64,000 nucleotides of DNA from Subtercola boreus (GTDB taxonomy: Bacteria; Actinomycetota; Actinomycetes; Actinomycetales; Microbacteriaceae). Positions 63,223 through 64,000 of this stretch are shown piece by piece (the first letter of the stretch is position 1; each line of letters opens with the position of its first letter). The DNA is taken from the NCBI RefSeq assembly GCF_003399645.1, contig NZ_NBXD01000012.1, positions 124,001-188,000 on the forward strand, written 5' to 3'. The translations under genes and the position numbers were made by a program. The notes beneath the pieces were generated by a model. The model was given only the letters and a program-made list of their open reading frames with translations, made no database searches and was not told the DNA's origin.

Positions 63223-63608
63223 ACCGAACTCCGCGCGAACCGCGCGCTCCCCGCGCTCGCCGCAAGCGCACGGTTCGAGAGAGCCTCTGTTCGATCGTGC
63301 TCGGCTTCGAGTCGGTGATCATGTTCCTCGCCACGCTCGCCATCTTCGGCCTGAAGGCGCTGCCCTGGCCCGTCGCCCTCGGTGGGGGAGCCGCCCTCTG
63401 CGTGCTGCTGCTCGCCACGATCCCGCTGCTCAACCGCCCCTTCGGCATCGCGCTCGGCTGGGCGCTGCAGGCGATCATCCTCGCCTCGGCCATTCTCGTA
63501 CCGCTGATGCTCATCGTTGCCGTGCTGTTCGGTGGAATGTGGGTGTTCGCGGTCATCAAGGGTGGCATGATCGACCGCGACAACGCGAAGCTCGCGCCCG
63601 CGCCCTGA
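63219..63608 (+). CDS. DUF4233-family membrane protein
   Basis: A 129-aa protein with a basic N-terminus (TPREPRAPRARRKR) and three to four membrane helices (about residues 27-48, 53-70, 80-105). DUF4233 proteins typically lie between folC and ndk in actinobacteria, exactly as here; their function is unknown. GTG start in GTGA overlapping the folC stop. Confidence 0.85.
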   Translation: MNRTPREPRAPRARRKRTVRESLCSIVLGFESVIMFLATLAIFGLKALPWPVALGGGAALCVLLLATIPLLNRPFGIALGWALQAIILASAILVPLMLIVAVLFGGMWVFAVIKGGMIDRDNAKLAPAP

Positions 63609-63658
63609 TCCTCTCCCCTCTCCATCCCGCTCCGATTCCCAGAAAGTAGAACCGCCCC

Positions 63659-64000
63659 ATGACTGCAAATGTCGAAGAGACACTCGTTCTGATCAAGCCC
63701 GATGGTGTCGCCCGAAACCTCATCGGCGACATTTTGGCCCGCATCGAGAAGAAGGGGTACCAGCTCGTCGACATCAAACTGTTCGAGCCCTCCCGCACGC
63801 TGCTCGCCGCTCACTACGAAGAGCACGAGGGCAAGCCGTTCTACGAGCCCCTGATCGAGTTCATGGAGTCGGGCCCGGTGCTCGCCGTGCGTGTCGTCGG
63901 CAACCGGGTGATCGAGGGCTTCCGTTCGCTGGCCGGCACCACCGACCCCACCACCGCGGCGCCCGGAACGATCCGCGGCGACCTCGGCCGTGACTGGGGC
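63659..64000 (+). CDS. ndk: Nucleoside diphosphate kinase, 5' part (cut by window edge)
   Basis: Balances NTP pools by transferring the gamma phosphate via a phospho-His. 114 codons are present; the catalytic NxxH site lies beyond the edge or close to it. MTANVEETLVLIKPDGVARN at the start, EHEGKPFYEPLIEFM and GTTDPTTAAPGTIRGDLG are unmistakable. It starts 51 nt after the DUF4233 gene. Confidence 0.95.
   Translation, partial: MTANVEETLVLIKPDGVARNLIGDILARIEKKGYQLVDIKLFEPSRTLLAAHYEEHEGKPFYEPLIEFMESGPVLAVRVVGNRVIEGFRSLAGTTDPTTAAPGTIRGDLGRDWG

Overview
The window is a GC-rich, densely packed piece of an actinobacterial chromosome. Gene content (two ClpPs plus ClpX, a translational-type ileS T-box, an F420-type oxidoreductase, GTP-dependent PEPCK, a RamB/ScfR-like regulator, EttA, a group 2 truncated globin) and the small conserved proteins next to it fit family Microbacteriaceae (Micrococcales). 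The family is inferred from protein character, not from a search. Almost every base is genic. There are no IS elements, no phage structural genes and no CRISPR array.

Layout. 1-2733: end of a trehalose-from-glycogen operon (glgX/treX then treY, cut by the left edge). 2804-4147: F420-dependent oxidoreductase and a small membrane protein. 4179-7637: TPP riboswitch followed by the ykoE-ykoD-ykoC ECF transporter for a thiamine precursor. 7677-13820: small proteins, a PBP-like protein with a damaged catalytic triad, tRNA-His with oligoribonuclease, a phosphatase, tRNA-Arg and a paralogous SSB. 13852-18181: lipoprotein, EttA, two thioesterases. 18192-27600: globin, MscS channel, PepN, rpiB/nei/paiB/amidohydrolase, Dps. 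27717-32873: tRNA-Gly, tRNA-Pro, trigger factor and clpP1-clpP2-clpX, a protein quality-control block. 32949-38301: BenE-like carrier, small proteins, valS. 38369-40353: two overlapping genes, an Hsp90-like GHKL ATPase and a protein made of repeated winged-helix-like units. 40485-43502: MacAB-like adaptor, ATPase and permease. 43503-44000: gene-free, repeat-rich spacer. 44001-51995: PEPCK, RamB-like regulator, a membrane protein with an overlapping 35-codon frame, and a large secreted glycosidase. 52016-57726: LysR regulator with a divergent FAD oxidoreductase, an Ltp-repeat membrane protein, a frameshifted methyltransferase pseudogene, an isochorismatase-like hydrolase and a TetR regulator. 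57782-64000: T-box-ileS-folC-DUF4233-ndk (ndk cut by the right edge).

Most of this is housekeeping. The parts that look least ordinary are the Hsp90-like/winged-helix pair (possible conflict or defence module, perhaps truncated), the carboxypeptidase homologue that has lost its catalytic serine, a 45-bp tandem repeat straddling the rpiB/nei junction that multiplies the nei start region, a long nested palindrome at 34798-34859, and the three-times frameshifted methyltransferase.
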